NCBI RefSeq assembly: GCF_030142075.1
Contig: NZ_CP126241.1
Location: 1,240,001-1,304,000 of the forward strand
Direction: 5' to 3'
DNA from: Arthrobacter sp. zg-Y20
GTDB lineage: Bacteria > Actinomycetota > Actinomycetes > Actinomycetales > Micrococcaceae
DNA: 64,000 nt
Shown here: piece by piece, positions 44,334 to 54,033 of the stretch
How positions within the stretch are numbered: the stretch's first letter is position 1
Layout of the letters: each line of letters opens with the position of its first letter
Translations under genes and position numbers: made by a program
Notes under the pieces: generated by a model
What the model saw: the letters and a program-made list of their open reading frames with translations, nothing else
Told to the model about the DNA's origin: nothing
The model's database searches: none

Positions 44334-45483
44334 ACTCAGCGAGGAATACCAGGACCTCTCCGACACGGTGCGCGACTTCGCCGACGAGGTCATTGCCCCG
44401 GTCTCCGCCCAGCACGACGCCGAGCACAGCTTCCCGTACAAGGTAGTGGCGCAGATGGGGGAGATGGGCCTGTTCGGGCTGCCCTTCCCCGAGGAGTACG
44501 GCGGCATGGGCGGGGACTACTTTGCCCTGGCGCTGGCCCTGGAACAGATTGCCCGGGTGGACCAGTCCGTGGCCATCACCCTGGAAGCGGGCGTCTCCCT
44601 CGGCGCCATGCCCATTTACCGGTTCGGCAACGAGGAACAGAAGCAGCAGTGGCTGCCCCTGCTGGCCAGCGGTGAAGCGCTCGCCGGCTTCGGGCTCACC
44701 GAACGCGAGGCCGGTTCCGACGCCGGGGGAACCAAGACCACCGCGGTGCTCGAGGACGGGCAGTGGGTGATCAACGGCAGCAAGGAATTCATCACCAACT
44801 CCGGCACCGATATCACCCGCCTGGTCACGGTCACCGCCGTCACGGACACGGTCACCGAGCCGGACGGCACCTTCCGGAAGAAAATCTCCACCATCCTCGT
44901 GCCCACCGGCACCCCCGGCTTCACGGCGGAAAAGCCCTACAACAAGGTGGGCTGGAACGCCTCCGACACCCACCCGCTGACCCTCACCGACGTGCGGGTG
45001 CCCGAAGCGAACCTGCTGGGCACCCGCGGCCGCGGTTTCGCGAACTTCCTGCAGATCCTGGACGAGGGCCGCATTGCCATTGCCGCGCTGGCCACCGGCG
45101 CGGCCCAGGGCTGCGTGGATGAATCCCTGAAGTACGCCAAGGAACGCTCCGCGTTCGGAGCAGCCATCGGCACCTACCAGTCCATTTCCTTCAAAATCGC
45201 CCGCATGGAGGCCCGCGCCCACACCGCCCGGCTGGCCTATTACGACGCGGCGGCCCGGATGCTCGCCGGACGTCCGTTCAAGACCCAAGCCGCAATGGCG
45301 AAGATGATTGCCGGGGAAGCGGCCATGGACAATGCCCGGGACGCCACGCAAATCTTCGGCGGCTACGGCTTCATCAACGAATTCCCCGTGGCCCGGCACT
45401 ACCGGGATTCCAAGATCCTGGAAATCGGCGAGGGGACTACTGAGGTGCAGTTGATGCTTATTGCCCGCAGTATGGGCCTGTAA
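44320..45483 (+). CDS. Acyl-CoA dehydrogenase of the leucine operon (FadE19-like)
   Basis: A 387-residue FAD acyl-CoA dehydrogenase expected to oxidise isovaleryl-CoA to 3-methylcrotonoyl-CoA. Segments: [71 protein letters not shown] and [23 protein letters not shown]. The catalytic base is Glu371 in IGEGTTEVQ, at the position used by medium- and short-chain enzymes; human isovaleryl-CoA dehydrogenase has its base elsewhere. The operon position matches FadE19 (Rv2500c) of M. tuberculosis. The start overlaps accA1 by 14 bases and has AAGGAG upstream, so translation is coupled. Confidence 0.9.
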   Translation: MPDFELSEEYQDLSDTVRDFADEVIAPVSAQHDAEHSFPYKVVAQMGEMGLFGLPFPEEYGGMGGDYFALALALEQIARVDQSVAITLEAGVSLGAMPIYRFGNEEQKQQWLPLLASGEALAGFGLTEREAGSDAGGTKTTAVLEDGQWVINGSKEFITNSGTDITRLVTVTAVTDTVTEPDGTFRKKISTILVPTGTPGFTAEKPYNKVGWNASDTHPLTLTDVRVPEANLLGTRGRGFANFLQILDEGRIAIAALATGAAQGCVDESLKYAKERSAFGAAIGTYQSISFKIARMEARAHTARLAYYDAAARMLAGRPFKTQAAMAKMIAGEAAMDNARDATQIFGGYGFINEFPVARHYRDSKILEIGEGTTEVQLMLIARSMGL

Positions 45484-45526
45484 CCGGAACCGGCGGCGTG
45501 CGAACCGAGCAGAAACGGATAAAGCG

Positions 45527-46318
45527 ATGATCAACAAGGTGTATCCCGGCGCGGCGGAAGCCGTCGCCGACATCCCGGACGGGGCTTCCCTGGCTGTGGG
45601 CGGCTTCGGCCTCTGCGGCATCCCTGTGGCCTTGATCGATGCCCTGCATGCCCAGGGCACCACGGACCTGGAGACGGTGAGCAACAACTGCGGCGTGGAT
45701 GACTGGGGGCTGGGCCGGCTGCTGGCGGACCACCGGATCCGCCGCACCATCAGCTCCTATGTGGGCGAGAACAAGGAATTTGCCCGCCAGTTCCTCTCCG
45801 GGGAACTGGAAGTGGTCCTGACCCCGCAGGGCACCTTGGCGGAGAAGCTGCGTGCCGGCGGCGCCGGCATCCCGGCCTTCTACACTCCGGCAGGGGTGGG
45901 AACGCAGGTCTCCGAGGGCGGGCTGCCGCAGAAGTACGACGCCGAGGGGTTGGTGGCCGTAGCCTCCGAACCCAAGGAAGTCCGCAGCTTCAACGGCGCC
46001 GACTATGTGCTGGAGGAGTCCCTGACCCCGGACTTCGCCCTGGTCCATGCCGCCAAGGGAGACCGGCACGGCAACCTGGTCTTCCACGCCACAGCCATGA
46101 ACTTCAACCCGCTTTGCGCCGCCGCCGGCCGGATCACCATTGCCGAGGTGGAGGAACTGGTGGAACCGGGTGAGCTGGATCCGGGCCAGGTGCACGTGCC
46201 CGGTATCTTCGTGCAGCGGGTGGTGCTGGCACCGGACGTGGAAAAACGGATTGAAAAACGCACCGTCAGCGCCGCGCCGTCGGCTGCCGAAGCCGCTGCC
46301 GAAATGAAGGAGGCCTGA
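45527..46318 (+). CDS. scoA: 3-oxoacid CoA-transferase subunit A
   Basis: Alpha subunit of a succinyl-CoA:3-oxoacid (acetoacetate) CoA-transferase. Family segments: [72 protein letters not shown] and [16 protein letters not shown]. 263 residues is somewhat longer than the bacterial average because of an Ala/Glu-rich end. It activates acetoacetate, the product of leucine breakdown, to acetoacetyl-CoA. The ATG at 45527 follows the dehydrogenase by 43 bases; the B subunit starts one base after its stop. Confidence 0.93.
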   Translation: MINKVYPGAAEAVADIPDGASLAVGGFGLCGIPVALIDALHAQGTTDLETVSNNCGVDDWGLGRLLADHRIRRTISSYVGENKEFARQFLSGELEVVLTPQGTLAEKLRAGGAGIPAFYTPAGVGTQVSEGGLPQKYDAEGLVAVASEPKEVRSFNGADYVLEESLTPDFALVHAAKGDRHGNLVFHATAMNFNPLCAAAGRITIAEVEELVEPGELDPGQVHVPGIFVQRVVLAPDVEKRIEKRTVSAAPSAAEAAAEMKEA

Positions 46319-46319
46319 G

Positions 46320-46961
46320 ATGGCACTGACCCGGCATGAGCTGGCCGCCCGGGTGGCCCGGGAGCTGCACGACGGCGAATACGTGAACCTGGGCATCGGT
46401 ATGCCCACCCTGATCCCGAACTACATCCCGGAGGGCGTGGAAGTGGTGCTGCACTCCGAGAACGGAATCCTCGGCGTCGGACCCTATCCCGCCGAGGACC
46501 GGCTGGACCCGGACCTGATCAACGCCGGGAAGGAAACGGTTACCGTGAACAGCGGGGCCTCCTTCTTCGATTCCGGGGCGTCCTTCGGCATGGTGCGCGG
46601 CGGGCACGTGGACGTGGCCGTGCTGGGCGCCATGGAAGTGGCGGCCAACGGCGACCTGGCCAACTGGATGGTGCCGGGAAAGATGGTCAAGGGCATGGGC
46701 GGGGCCATGGACCTGGTCTTCGGCGCGAAACGCGTCATTGTGATGATGGAGCACCTGGACCGGGCCGGCCGGCCCAAGATCGTGGCCGAGTGCTCCCTGC
46801 CGCTGACCGGAAAGGGATGCGTGGACCTGATCGTCACGGACCTGGCCGTCATCGAGGTGGGACCGGAGGGGCTGGTGCTGCGCGAAACGGCGCCCGGTGT
46901 CACCGTGGAAGAGGTCCTGGCCGGAACAGGTGCTCCGCTGGAGGTGTCCCTTGACGTATGA
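46320..46961 (+). CDS. scoB: 3-oxoacid CoA-transferase subunit B
   Basis: Catalytic subunit; Glu47 in [12 protein letters not shown] is the residue that carries the CoA thioester. Other family marks: [60 protein letters not shown] and [20 protein letters not shown]. Length 213 aa is standard. The ATG starts two bases after the subunit A stop. The downstream MaoC gene begins inside its last codons, showing tight translational coupling within the leucine operon. Confidence 0.94.
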   Translation: MALTRHELAARVARELHDGEYVNLGIGMPTLIPNYIPEGVEVVLHSENGILGVGPYPAEDRLDPDLINAGKETVTVNSGASFFDSGASFGMVRGGHVDVAVLGAMEVAANGDLANWMVPGKMVKGMGGAMDLVFGAKRVIVMMEHLDRAGRPKIVAECSLPLTGKGCVDLIVTDLAVIEVGPEGLVLRETAPGVTVEEVLAGTGAPLEVSLDV

Positions 46962-47499
46962 GGAGCCGGACGCCGGCACCGAGAAGACGGCCATGGCGCC
47001 CCGGGTGGTTGAGCAGCGCGGCCTCTGGTACGGGGAATTCGAGCCGGGAACGGTGTACCGGCACCGGCCCGGCCGCACGGTCACCGAAGCGGACAATGTC
47101 CTGTTCACCACCCTGACCATGAACACCCAGGGCCTGCACCTGGACGCCGCCTACAGCCAGGGGCAGCCGTTCGGGCAGCGGCTGGTGAACTCCATGTTCA
47201 CCCTGGCCACGATGGTGGGACAGTCGGTCGCGCAGCTGACGCAGGGCACCCTGGTGGCGCAGCTGGGGCTGGGGGAGATCAGCTTCCCGCACCCGCTGTT
47301 CCAAGGCGACACCCTCTATACCGAAACCGAAGTGCTGGATATGCGGCTGTCCTCCTCCCGGCCGGGCCAGGGGATTGTCACGCTGGCCCACACCGGCCGG
47401 AACCAGAACGGCGACGTCGTCGGCCGGTGTACCCGGACGGCCCTGATGTGGACAGCGGACGGATACGCAGCGCAGGAACAGGCTGCGGCCACGCGATAG
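46951..47499 (+). CDS. MaoC-family hydratase
   Basis: A 182-residue single hot-dog protein of the MaoC dehydratase family. The segment [19 protein letters not shown] includes the catalytic-type D/N...H pattern in altered form, followed by [18 protein letters not shown] and [21 protein letters not shown]. In M. tuberculosis the equivalent Rv2499c works with CitE-like Rv2498c as an (R)-specific enoyl-CoA hydratase in leucine and itaconate degradation. The TTG at 46951 is chosen because GGAGG lies six bases upstream; it overlaps scoB by 11 bases. A later in-frame ATG at 46993 is possible. The reaction here is inferred. Confidence 0.83.
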   Translation: MTYEEPDAGTEKTAMAPRVVEQRGLWYGEFEPGTVYRHRPGRTVTEADNVLFTTLTMNTQGLHLDAAYSQGQPFGQRLVNSMFTLATMVGQSVAQLTQGTLVAQLGLGEISFPHPLFQGDTLYTETEVLDMRLSSSRPGQGIVTLAHTGRNQNGDVVGRCTRTALMWTADGYAAQEQAAATR

Positions 47500-47543
47500 G
47501 TTGGAGCGATAAGCATCACCGTAAAGACCGAGGAGTCCAGCGC

Positions 47544-48356
47544 ATGACCACCTTCCCCATGGGACCCGCCCTGCTTTTCTGCCCGGGAGACCGGCCCGAC
47601 CGTTTCGGCAAGGCAGCCGAACGGGCGGACGCCGTCATCCTGGACCTGGAAGATGCCGTGGCACCCAGGGACAAGGACGCTGCCCGGAAGAACCTCCGGT
47701 CCGCGGAACTGGATCCGGCGTCCACCATTGTGCGGGTCAATCCGCTGGGCAGCGACGAGTTTGAGCGTGACCTTGCCGCCCTGTGGGACACCCCTTACCG
47801 CACGGTGATGCTGGCCAAGGCCGAAGACCCGGCCGCTATCGGGCAGGCGCTCGCAGGCTTCACGGTCGTTGCCCTGCTGGAAACCGCCCTGGGCGTGGTG
47901 CGTGCCGCCGAGATTGCCGCGGTGCCCACCGTGGCAGCCCTCATGTGGGGTGCCGAGGACCTGCTCGCCTCCCTCGGCGGGGAGTCCAGCCGCCGCGACG
48001 ACGGTTCCTACCGCAGCGTGGCCGTCCAGGCCCGGTGCACCGTGCTGCTGGCTGCCGGAGCGTTTGGCAAGGGCGCCATTGACTCCATTTACGGCAACAT
48101 CCCGGACATCGCCGGGCTGGAGCAGGAAGCCCGCGATGCAGTTGCCTCCGGTTTTGCTGCCAAGGCCTGCATCCATCCCGACCAGGTCGCGGCAGTGCGC
48201 GCAGCCTACGCACCGAACCCCGCGGATGTCACCTACGCCGAGCAGGTCCTCGCCGAGGCGAAGAACCACGGGGGAGTGTTCAGCTTCCGCGGCCAGATGA
48301 TTGACGGGCCGCTGCTGCTGCAGGCCGAGCAGACCCTGCGCCGCGCCGGAGCGTAG
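47544..48356 (+). CDS. CitE-like (HpcH/HpaI family) CoA-ester lyase
   Basis: A 270-residue TIM-barrel lyase. Metal- and substrate-binding signatures are present: LLFCPGDRPDRFGKAAERADAVILDLEDAV (Asp-Glu metal ligand pair), VRVNPLG, VVALLETALGVVRA (Glu ligand) and ALMWGAEDLLASLGG. The C-terminal GFAAKACIHPDQVAAVRAAY is typical of free CitE-like lyases, not of the citrate lyase complex. The homologue Rv2498c in the same gene order splits (R)-hydroxyacyl-CoAs, including (S)-citramalyl- and HMG-type CoAs. No classical HMG-CoA lyase is in this operon, so this protein probably fills that step. ATG 47544, RBS GAGGAG. Confidence 0.88.
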   Translation: MTTFPMGPALLFCPGDRPDRFGKAAERADAVILDLEDAVAPRDKDAARKNLRSAELDPASTIVRVNPLGSDEFERDLAALWDTPYRTVMLAKAEDPAAIGQALAGFTVVALLETALGVVRAAEIAAVPTVAALMWGAEDLLASLGGESSRRDDGSYRSVAVQARCTVLLAAGAFGKGAIDSIYGNIPDIAGLEQEARDAVASGFAAKACIHPDQVAAVRAAYAPNPADVTYAEQVLAEAKNHGGVFSFRGQMIDGPLLLQAEQTLRRAGA

Positions 48357-48388
48357 CCCCGCAGGGGCCGGAGGGTAGGCTCATCGCC

Positions 48389-49654
48389 ATGTCCCTTGGC
48401 TGTGCGTTCAATGCCCTGTGGGGTGCGAATTCCGCGTCGAACCTCGCGGACGGGCTGGCTTTCGTGTCGATGCCGCTGCTGGCCGCATCCCTGACGGACG
48501 ACCCGCGGTGGGTTGCCGGGCTCGCTACGGTTTATGCACTTGTACGCCTGCTCGCAGCCCTGCCCGTCGGGGTGTGGGTGGATCGGGCCGACCGCCGGCT
48601 CGTGCTCGTGTCAGCTAATCTGCTGCGGGGCACAGCGGTGGCCACCCTAGCGCTGTGTGTCCACTTCGGAATCGGTGGACTGCTTCTGGTGTATGCCGCG
48701 TTCGCGGTCGTCGGAACGCTTGAAAGCGCTGCCGACAATGCCGCGGTTTCCCTCGTCCCGGGCCTCGTAGGCCCTGGGGACCTGGACCGGGCGAACAGCC
48801 GGATCTCGGCGTCGCAGCTTGTCGCGGATGAATTCGCAGGGCCGCCGTTGGGTGGGCTTCTCTTCGCCCTGGCTGCATCGGCACCCCTCTTTGCGATGGG
48901 CGGGTTGTGGGCCGTGGCAGGGGTGCTGGCCTTGGCCTTGCCGCCGCGCGCCGCCCCGGACAGTACCGCCGGACCGGACCGCACTGCCGCCCCGGACCGT
49001 ATCGCCGTACCCGGCAGCACGGTATGGCGGGATGCCATGGCCGGTGCGCACTGGCTGGTGCGGCACCGGCTGGTCGGCGGGCTTGCGCTTATTGGCGCCC
49101 TCGCCAGCACGGGCTACATGCTGGCCTTCTCGATTCTGGTGCTGTTCGCGCAGCAGCAACTGGGCGTCGACGGCGCCGGGTACGGCATCATCCTCGCCGT
49201 GTCAGCCGCCGGCGGCCTGATCGCCTCGTATGCAACGCCCCGTATGAGTGCATGGTTCGGCTACCGCTGGACCATTTCCGCCGCCCTCGCCATCGGCGCC
49301 GGCTCCCTCCTCGTCCTCGCCGTCACACACAACGCCTCAGCGGCGGCACTGCTTCTGGCGGCGTACATCTTCCACGCTGTTGTGTGGGGGATCTGCGCAA
49401 CATCGCTGAGGCAGCGCCTGGTTCCGGACGGACTCCGCGGGCGTGTCAATGCCGCATCCCGCGTGCTGGGGCTGCTGGGCCTGGCCCTGGGTTCCGCAGC
49501 CGGCGGAGCCCTCGCCGTGGTAAACGTTGCCCTCCCGGTAGCCGCGGGCGGGATGGTTTTCCTCATCTGTGCCGCGGCAGCGGTTTATCTGCTCCGCAAT
49601 GCCGGAGCTGGGACCGGCAGGGCGGGCACGCCTCCGGCACTGAATCGGACGTAA
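48389..49654 (+). CDS. MFS transporter (EntS/MFS_3-like)
   Basis: A 421-residue 12-helix major facilitator resembling the MFS_3 exporters of the EntS type. It begins with ANSASNLADGLAFVSMPLLA, has ALPVGVWVDRADRRLVL between helices 2 and 3 (motif A D-R-x-D-R-R), and RQRLVPDGLRGRVNAASRVLG in the second half. The central loop contains a degenerate repeat of Ala/Pro/Asp (PDST, PDRT, PDRI). It follows the leucine operon by 32 bases but has no obvious link to it and could be a drug or metabolite exporter. Substrate unknown. Confidence 0.82.
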   Translation: MSLGCAFNALWGANSASNLADGLAFVSMPLLAASLTDDPRWVAGLATVYALVRLLAALPVGVWVDRADRRLVLVSANLLRGTAVATLALCVHFGIGGLLLVYAAFAVVGTLESAADNAAVSLVPGLVGPGDLDRANSRISASQLVADEFAGPPLGGLLFALAASAPLFAMGGLWAVAGVLALALPPRAAPDSTAGPDRTAAPDRIAVPGSTVWRDAMAGAHWLVRHRLVGGLALIGALASTGYMLAFSILVLFAQQQLGVDGAGYGIILAVSAAGGLIASYATPRMSAWFGYRWTISAALAIGAGSLLVLAVTHNASAAALLLAAYIFHAVVWGICATSLRQRLVPDGLRGRVNAASRVLGLLGLALGSAAGGALAVVNVALPVAAGGMVFLICAAAAVYLLRNAGAGTGRAGTPPALNRT

Positions 49655-49703
49655 AGCTGTTGCCGGGTGGGAATCATCCGCGGACGGGAGCCGTTTAGCT
49701 GTC

Positions 49704-50381
49704 ATGCGCATAGTGATAGCTGGAGCCCACGGAAGAATTGCCCGCGAACTCGGTCGCCTGCTGGCCGCGGACGGCCACGACGTCGCCGGGTTGATCCGCA
49801 ACCCGGAGCAGGCAGCGGACCTGGAAGGCGACGGCGTGGCTCCGGTGGTCCTGGACCTGGAGAACAGCACCCTCGAAGACGTGGTGCAGGTGCTCACCGG
49901 CGCCGACGCCGCGGTGTTCGCCGCCGGTGCCGGGCCGGGAAGCGGAGCCGCCCGCAAGGACACGGTGGACCGCGCCGCCGCGGTGCTGCTGGCCGAAGCC
50001 GCCGAGCAGGCCGGGGCCGGGCGTTTCCTCCAGGTCTCCTCCGGCGGGCTGGACGCAGTCCGGGATGGTAACCGCCCGCAGGGCCTGGATGAGGTGATGT
50101 ACGCCTACCTCGTGGCCAAGCTCGCCGCCGAAGAGGACCTCATGGCGCGCAGCCAGCTGGACTGGACCATCCTGCGCCCGGGCATCCTCACCAACGACGC
50201 ACCTCTGGGAGTCGTGGAGCTGGCCCCGGACGTACCCCGGGACACCATCCCGCGCTCCGACGTCGCCGCCGTCCTGGCCGAATTGCTGAAGACCGGCGAC
50301 GGCGTCCACCAGGCGCTGGGGCTGATCACCGGCACCACGCCCATCGCCGATGCTGTGCAGGCACTGCAGCCCGGACGGTAG
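49704..50381 (+). CDS. NAD(P)H-binding SDR-like protein
   Basis: A 225-residue atypical short-chain dehydrogenase-like protein. The Rossmann signature [34 protein letters not shown] gives the G-x-x-G-x-x-A/G binding loop. Further on are [23 protein letters not shown] and [14 protein letters not shown], as in NAD(P)-binding YwnB/SDR_a5-type proteins. The canonical Y-x3-K dyad is only loosely present ([12 protein letters not shown]), so catalytic activity is uncertain. Its gene ends 19 bases before dxr, which suggests co-transcription. Confidence 0.82.
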   Translation: MRIVIAGAHGRIARELGRLLAADGHDVAGLIRNPEQAADLEGDGVAPVVLDLENSTLEDVVQVLTGADAAVFAAGAGPGSGAARKDTVDRAAAVLLAEAAEQAGAGRFLQVSSGGLDAVRDGNRPQGLDEVMYAYLVAKLAAEEDLMARSQLDWTILRPGILTNDAPLGVVELAPDVPRDTIPRSDVAAVLAELLKTGDGVHQALGLITGTTPIADAVQALQPGR

Positions 50382-50400
50382 GGTGCGGGATACTGGAGGC

Positions 50401-51645
50401 ATGCAGCCTTCCGAATCGATGTCCTCCGACCACGACTACGTCCGTTCCCGCCGGCCCGGTTCGAACCACTTGCCCCGCCGCGTGGTCCTGCTGGGATCCA
50501 CGGGATCCATCGGTACGCAGGCCATCGACGTGGCCGACGGCGCCCCGGAGCGGTTCCGCATTGTGGCGCTGGCGGCCGGCGGCTCGAACCTGGACCTGCT
50601 CGCGCAGCAGGCCGTGCACACCCGGGCCGAAGCAGTGGGATGTGCTGCCGTGGACGTGGCAACGCTGCGCCGGCATATCGATGCGGCCGCAGCCTCCGCC
50701 GGCGTCACCGGCTACGATCCGGAACTGTTTGCAGGCCCCACCGCGGCCACCGCCGTCGCCGCCTGGCCGGAAGCCGACGTCGTGCTGAACGGCATCACCG
50801 GGTCCATTGGCCTGGAACCCACGCTGGCTGCGCTGGCGGCCGGACACATGCTGGCGCTGGCCAACAAGGAGTCCCTGATTGTGGGCGGCGAGCTGGTGAA
50901 GCGGGCCGCCGCACCGGGACAGCTGGTTCCCGTGGACTCCGAGCACTCCGCCCTGGCCCAGGCCCTCCGTTCCGGCACCCACGAGGAAGTGGACCGTCTG
51001 GTGGTCACGGCGTCGGGCGGGCCGTTCCGCGGGCTCAAGCGGGCAGATCTGGCCGATGTGACTCCCGAACAGGCGTTGGCGCACCCCACCTGGAAAATGG
51101 GCCGCATGGTCACCACCAATTCCGCCACCATGGTGAACAAGGCCCTGGAAGTCATCGAGGCGCACCTGCTCTTCGACATCCCGCTGGAACGGATCGACGT
51201 AGTGGTCCACCCGCAGTCGGTGGTGCATTCCATGGTGCAGTTTGTGGACGGGTCCACCATTGCCCAGGCCTCCCCGCCGGACATGCGCCTGCCCATTGCC
51301 CTGGGGATGGGCTGGCCGCACCGCGTACCCGGTGCCGCCAGGCCGTGCGACTGGACCCGGGCCACCGAGTGGACCTTCGAACCGCTGGATGAGGAAGCGT
51401 TCCCCGCCGTCGCCCTGGCCAAGCGCGCCGCAGCCGCCGGCGGCACGAAAATGGCCGTCTACAACGCCGCCAACGAGGAAGCCGTGGATGCCTTCCATGA
51501 CGGGTTGATTGGTTTCACAGACATCGTTGATACGATCGCCGCCGTACTTGGGGAAGCTCCCGACGACGGCCCGCTCACCCTGGACTCGCTGCTTGCAGCG
51601 GAGCGGTGGGCACGCGAAGCGGCGCGGAAGCGTTGTGGAAGATGA
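50401..51645 (+). CDS. dxr: 1-deoxy-D-xylulose-5-phosphate reductoisomerase
   Basis: Converts DXP to 2-C-methyl-D-erythritol 4-phosphate in the MEP isoprenoid pathway, using NADPH and a divalent metal. Signatures: [17 protein letters not shown] (NADPH loop), [45 protein letters not shown] (metal ligands), TASGGPFRG and the flexible-loop region [18 protein letters not shown], then [21 protein letters not shown] 50401 with TGGAGG upstream gives 414 aa; an ATG at 50419 is an alternative. It leads the dxr-rseP-(satD pair)-ispG stretch. Confidence 0.96.
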   Translation: MQPSESMSSDHDYVRSRRPGSNHLPRRVVLLGSTGSIGTQAIDVADGAPERFRIVALAAGGSNLDLLAQQAVHTRAEAVGCAAVDVATLRRHIDAAAASAGVTGYDPELFAGPTAATAVAAWPEADVVLNGITGSIGLEPTLAALAAGHMLALANKESLIVGGELVKRAAAPGQLVPVDSEHSALAQALRSGTHEEVDRLVVTASGGPFRGLKRADLADVTPEQALAHPTWKMGRMVTTNSATMVNKALEVIEAHLLFDIPLERIDVVVHPQSVVHSMVQFVDGSTIAQASPPDMRLPIALGMGWPHRVPGAARPCDWTRATEWTFEPLDEEAFPAVALAKRAAAAGGTKMAVYNAANEEAVDAFHDGLIGFTDIVDTIAAVLGEAPDDGPLTLDSLLAAERWAREAARKRCGR

Positions 51646-51676
51646 TCAGTTGTGACGTTGAAATGAAGGAAGCCCG

Positions 51677-53020
51677 TTGACCATTCTGCTTTTCATCCTG
51701 GGCGTGCTTTTTGTGGCGCTGGGCATCGCGGCGTCCATTGCGCTGCATGAGGTGGGGCACTTGCTGCCCGCCAAGGCGTTCAAGGTCCGGGTGACCCAGT
51801 ACATGATCGGGTTCGGGCCCACGGTTTTCTCCCGCACCAAGGGTGAAACGGAGTACGGGTTCAAGGCGCTGCCCCTGGGCGGCTACGTGTCCATGGTGGG
51901 CATGTTCCCGCCCAACAAGGAGCACGACGGCGAGGTCCGCCGCTCCAGCACCGGAATGTTCCAGCAGTTGGCTACCGAAGCACGGCAGGCCGAGACCGAC
52001 CGCCTGGTGGAGGGCGACGAAAACCGGGTCTTCTACAAGCTGCCCATCTACAAGCGGATCATCATTATGCTCGGCGGGCCGTTGATGAACCTGCTGATCG
52101 GCGTGGTGCTCTACGCCGTACTGCTGATGGGCTTCGGCACCGCGCAGACCACCACCACGCTGGCGGAGGTCAACAAGTGCGTTATCAGCGCCGAGCAGCA
52201 GGCGGCCACCGGCCAGACCGACTGCACCGCCGAGGACCCCGCGGCGCCGGCGTATGAGGCCGGACTGCTTCCGGGGGACACCATCACGGTCTTTGACGGC
52301 AAGCAGGTGTCCTCCTGGGAGGAGCTCTCCGGCTGGATCCGCGAGACCGCGGGCCGCAGTGTTCCGCTGACCTACGAGCGCGACGGCGTCGAGCAGCAGA
52401 CCACCATCACCCCGCTGCTCACCGAACGTCCGGTGGTGGGCGACGACGGTGCCGCAGAGACCGATGACCAGGGCAACTACGTCACACAGGAAGTGGGCTT
52501 CATCGGCGTCGGTGCCGAGCAGGCCCTCGTCCGGCAGTCTGCCGGGGCGGTGCTGCCCACGGTGGGGGAGAACCTGGCCAACATTGCCAGCGTGGTGGTG
52601 AACCTGCCCCAGCGCGTAGTGGACGTGGCGCAGGCCGCCTTCTCCTCCGAGCCGCGTGACCCGAACGGACCCATGAGCGTGGTGGGCGTAGGCAGGATCG
52701 CCGGGGAAATTTCTTCCCAGGACGCCATCCCGCTCCAAAGCCGGGTAGCCACGCTCATCGGGCTGGTCGCCAGCGTCAACCTGGCCCTGTTTGTGTTCAA
52801 CCTGATTCCGCTGCTGCCGCTGGACGGCGGGCACGTGGCCGGCGCCCTGTGGGAGGGGCTGCGCCGCCGTGTGGCCAAGCTGTTCCGCCGGCCGGATCCG
52901 GGGCCCTTCGACATGGCCAAGATGCTGCCCTTGACGTATGCGGTGGCGGTGCTGCTGATGGGTATGGGCGCGCTGCTGATCTACGCCGACATTGTGAAGC
53001 CGGTCAGCCTGTTCAACTAG
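51677..53020 (+). CDS. rseP: Site-2 metalloprotease RseP/Rip1-like
   Basis: Intramembrane zinc protease that cleaves anti-sigma factors and similar membrane substrates. 447 residues. The HExxH motif is His24-Glu25-x-x-His28 in ALHEVGHLLPAKAF in the first helix; the third ligand lies in the last conserved helix pair as NLIPLLPLDGGHV. A PDZ domain sits between them (about residues 185-255, YEAGLLPGDTITVFDGKQV). A TTG start at 51677 with AAGGAAG upstream is chosen because it precedes the hydrophobic N-terminal helix directly. The family order dxr-rseP-ispG is kept, but a short insertion with two extra genes follows. Confidence 0.94.
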   Translation: MTILLFILGVLFVALGIAASIALHEVGHLLPAKAFKVRVTQYMIGFGPTVFSRTKGETEYGFKALPLGGYVSMVGMFPPNKEHDGEVRRSSTGMFQQLATEARQAETDRLVEGDENRVFYKLPIYKRIIIMLGGPLMNLLIGVVLYAVLLMGFGTAQTTTTLAEVNKCVISAEQQAATGQTDCTAEDPAAPAYEAGLLPGDTITVFDGKQVSSWEELSGWIRETAGRSVPLTYERDGVEQQTTITPLLTERPVVGDDGAAETDDQGNYVTQEVGFIGVGAEQALVRQSAGAVLPTVGENLANIASVVVNLPQRVVDVAQAAFSSEPRDPNGPMSVVGVGRIAGEISSQDAIPLQSRVATLIGLVASVNLALFVFNLIPLLPLDGGHVAGALWEGLRRRVAKLFRRPDPGPFDMAKMLPLTYAVAVLLMGMGALLIYADIVKPVSLFN

Positions 53021-53090
53021 CGGTGTGCTCGGGTGCCTGCGCGCGTCGCCGTCCGATCCCGGCACTTCGCTTCGGTTTGTCCGGATCCCC

Positions 53091-53142
53091 GCGGTTTGTG
53101 GCATTCCCCGCGCTGCGCAGCGCGGGGAATGCCACAAACCGC
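53091..53142. repeat. Perfect 52-bp palindrome after rseP
   Basis: The 26-base half from GCGGTTTGTGG to CGCGCTGC is mirrored exactly by its complement, with no loop. As DNA it can extrude a cruciform; as RNA it gives a very stable stem. It lies 71 bases after the rseP stop, without a following U-tract. It may be a terminator, an IS/REP-like remnant or a protein-binding site. Confidence 0.85.
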
Positions 53143-53298
53143 AGGGTTTCGCCGCGAGGGATTTCCCAAACCGGTCGACCTTTCCCGAAACGGAGGCGCC
53201 GCTACCCCTTCGGACGAGCAGGGACAATCCGCCAGGCGTGGGCGCTAAGCACAGAAACAGTGTCCCCGCACAAGGGTCTCCGGCCTGGCCTCACTGGT

Positions 53299-53363
53299 GG
53301 TTGCAATCGGAAATGAACCCTTTATTGGTTGCAATTTGATTTGCATACGTTTACGGTTGCAGA
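53299..53363 (+). promoter_or_regulatory. Three direct GGTTGCA repeats spaced exactly 28 bp before satD-like gene
   Basis: GGTTGCAAT (53299), GGTTGCAAT (53327) and GGTTGCAGA (53355) start 28 bp apart, and a fourth partial TTGCATAC lies at 53341. The last repeat abuts the start codon. The even spacing in an otherwise plain A/T-richer promoter suggests a multimeric regulator site. The downstream gene encodes an HTH and could regulate itself. Confidence 0.55.
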
Positions 53364-54020
53364 ATGTTCGTCCTGACCATTGACCAAAGGAACAGCCAGG
53401 GGAGCGGAGACCGTGTTCCGGGGCTCCTGGCTGCCCTCGCTGAGCTGCCCATGGTGCTGCCCTTCGAACGCTCCGTTGGGGATGAGGTACAAGGGGTCTG
53501 CGCAAGTGCCGAGACCGCCGTCGACGCCGCTCTCCAGGTCCTCAGGAACGGGAACTGGTACGTGGGAATCGGCGTCGGACCGGTCCATGAACCCTTGCCG
53601 CGCAGCCCGCGGGAGGCCGGCGGGCCGGCCTTCGTTGCCGCCCGCCGAGCCGTCGACCGGGCCAAGAAAACCGGCGACCGGCCCGCGGTGGCGGTCGAAG
53701 GATCGCCCGGCGCCGCCGAGGCGGAGGCAGTACTCGTACTGCTGGGCCGCTTGATCGCCGAGCGGACAGAGTCGGAATGGCGGATCCTGCAACACGTCGA
53801 ACCCGGCAAATGGGGAGCCCAGACAGGTGCCGCCCGTATGCTCGGCATCAGCTCCCAGGCAGTGAGTAAGGCCGTAGCGAGGGCGGGGTGGCAGGAGGAA
53901 TGGGCTGCCCGGCCGGCGGCCGCCGTGCTGCTGCGGCGCGCGGATGACCTCGCCGTACCTCCGGGTGCGGGCGGGGCCGGCAGGGACGGAACAGATCCGG
54001 CAGGGATGGAACAGATATGA
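53364..54020 (+). CDS. SatD-like protein with C-terminal helix-turn-helix
   Basis: A 218-residue cytosolic protein resembling the SatD family. The N-terminal half starts FVLTIDQRNSQGSGDRVPGLLAAL and continues with PFERSVGDEVQGVCASAE and NWYVGIGVGPVHEPLPRSPREA, then GPAFVAARRAVDRAKK. The C-terminal third has a helix-turn-helix, TGAARMLGISSQAVSKAVARAGWQEEW. SatD is named from the Streptococcus mutans sat (secretion and acid tolerance) locus; the molecular role is unknown. It is followed 13 bases later by a small membrane protein typical of its family partner. Identification is by recognition of the overall pattern and partner; a profile search should confirm it. Confidence 0.65.
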   Translation: MFVLTIDQRNSQGSGDRVPGLLAALAELPMVLPFERSVGDEVQGVCASAETAVDAALQVLRNGNWYVGIGVGPVHEPLPRSPREAGGPAFVAARRAVDRAKKTGDRPAVAVEGSPGAAEAEAVLVLLGRLIAERTESEWRILQHVEPGKWGAQTGAARMLGISSQAVSKAVARAGWQEEWAARPAAAVLLRRADDLAVPPGAGGAGRDGTDPAGMEQI

Positions 54021-54033
54021 AGGGGGACCGGTA

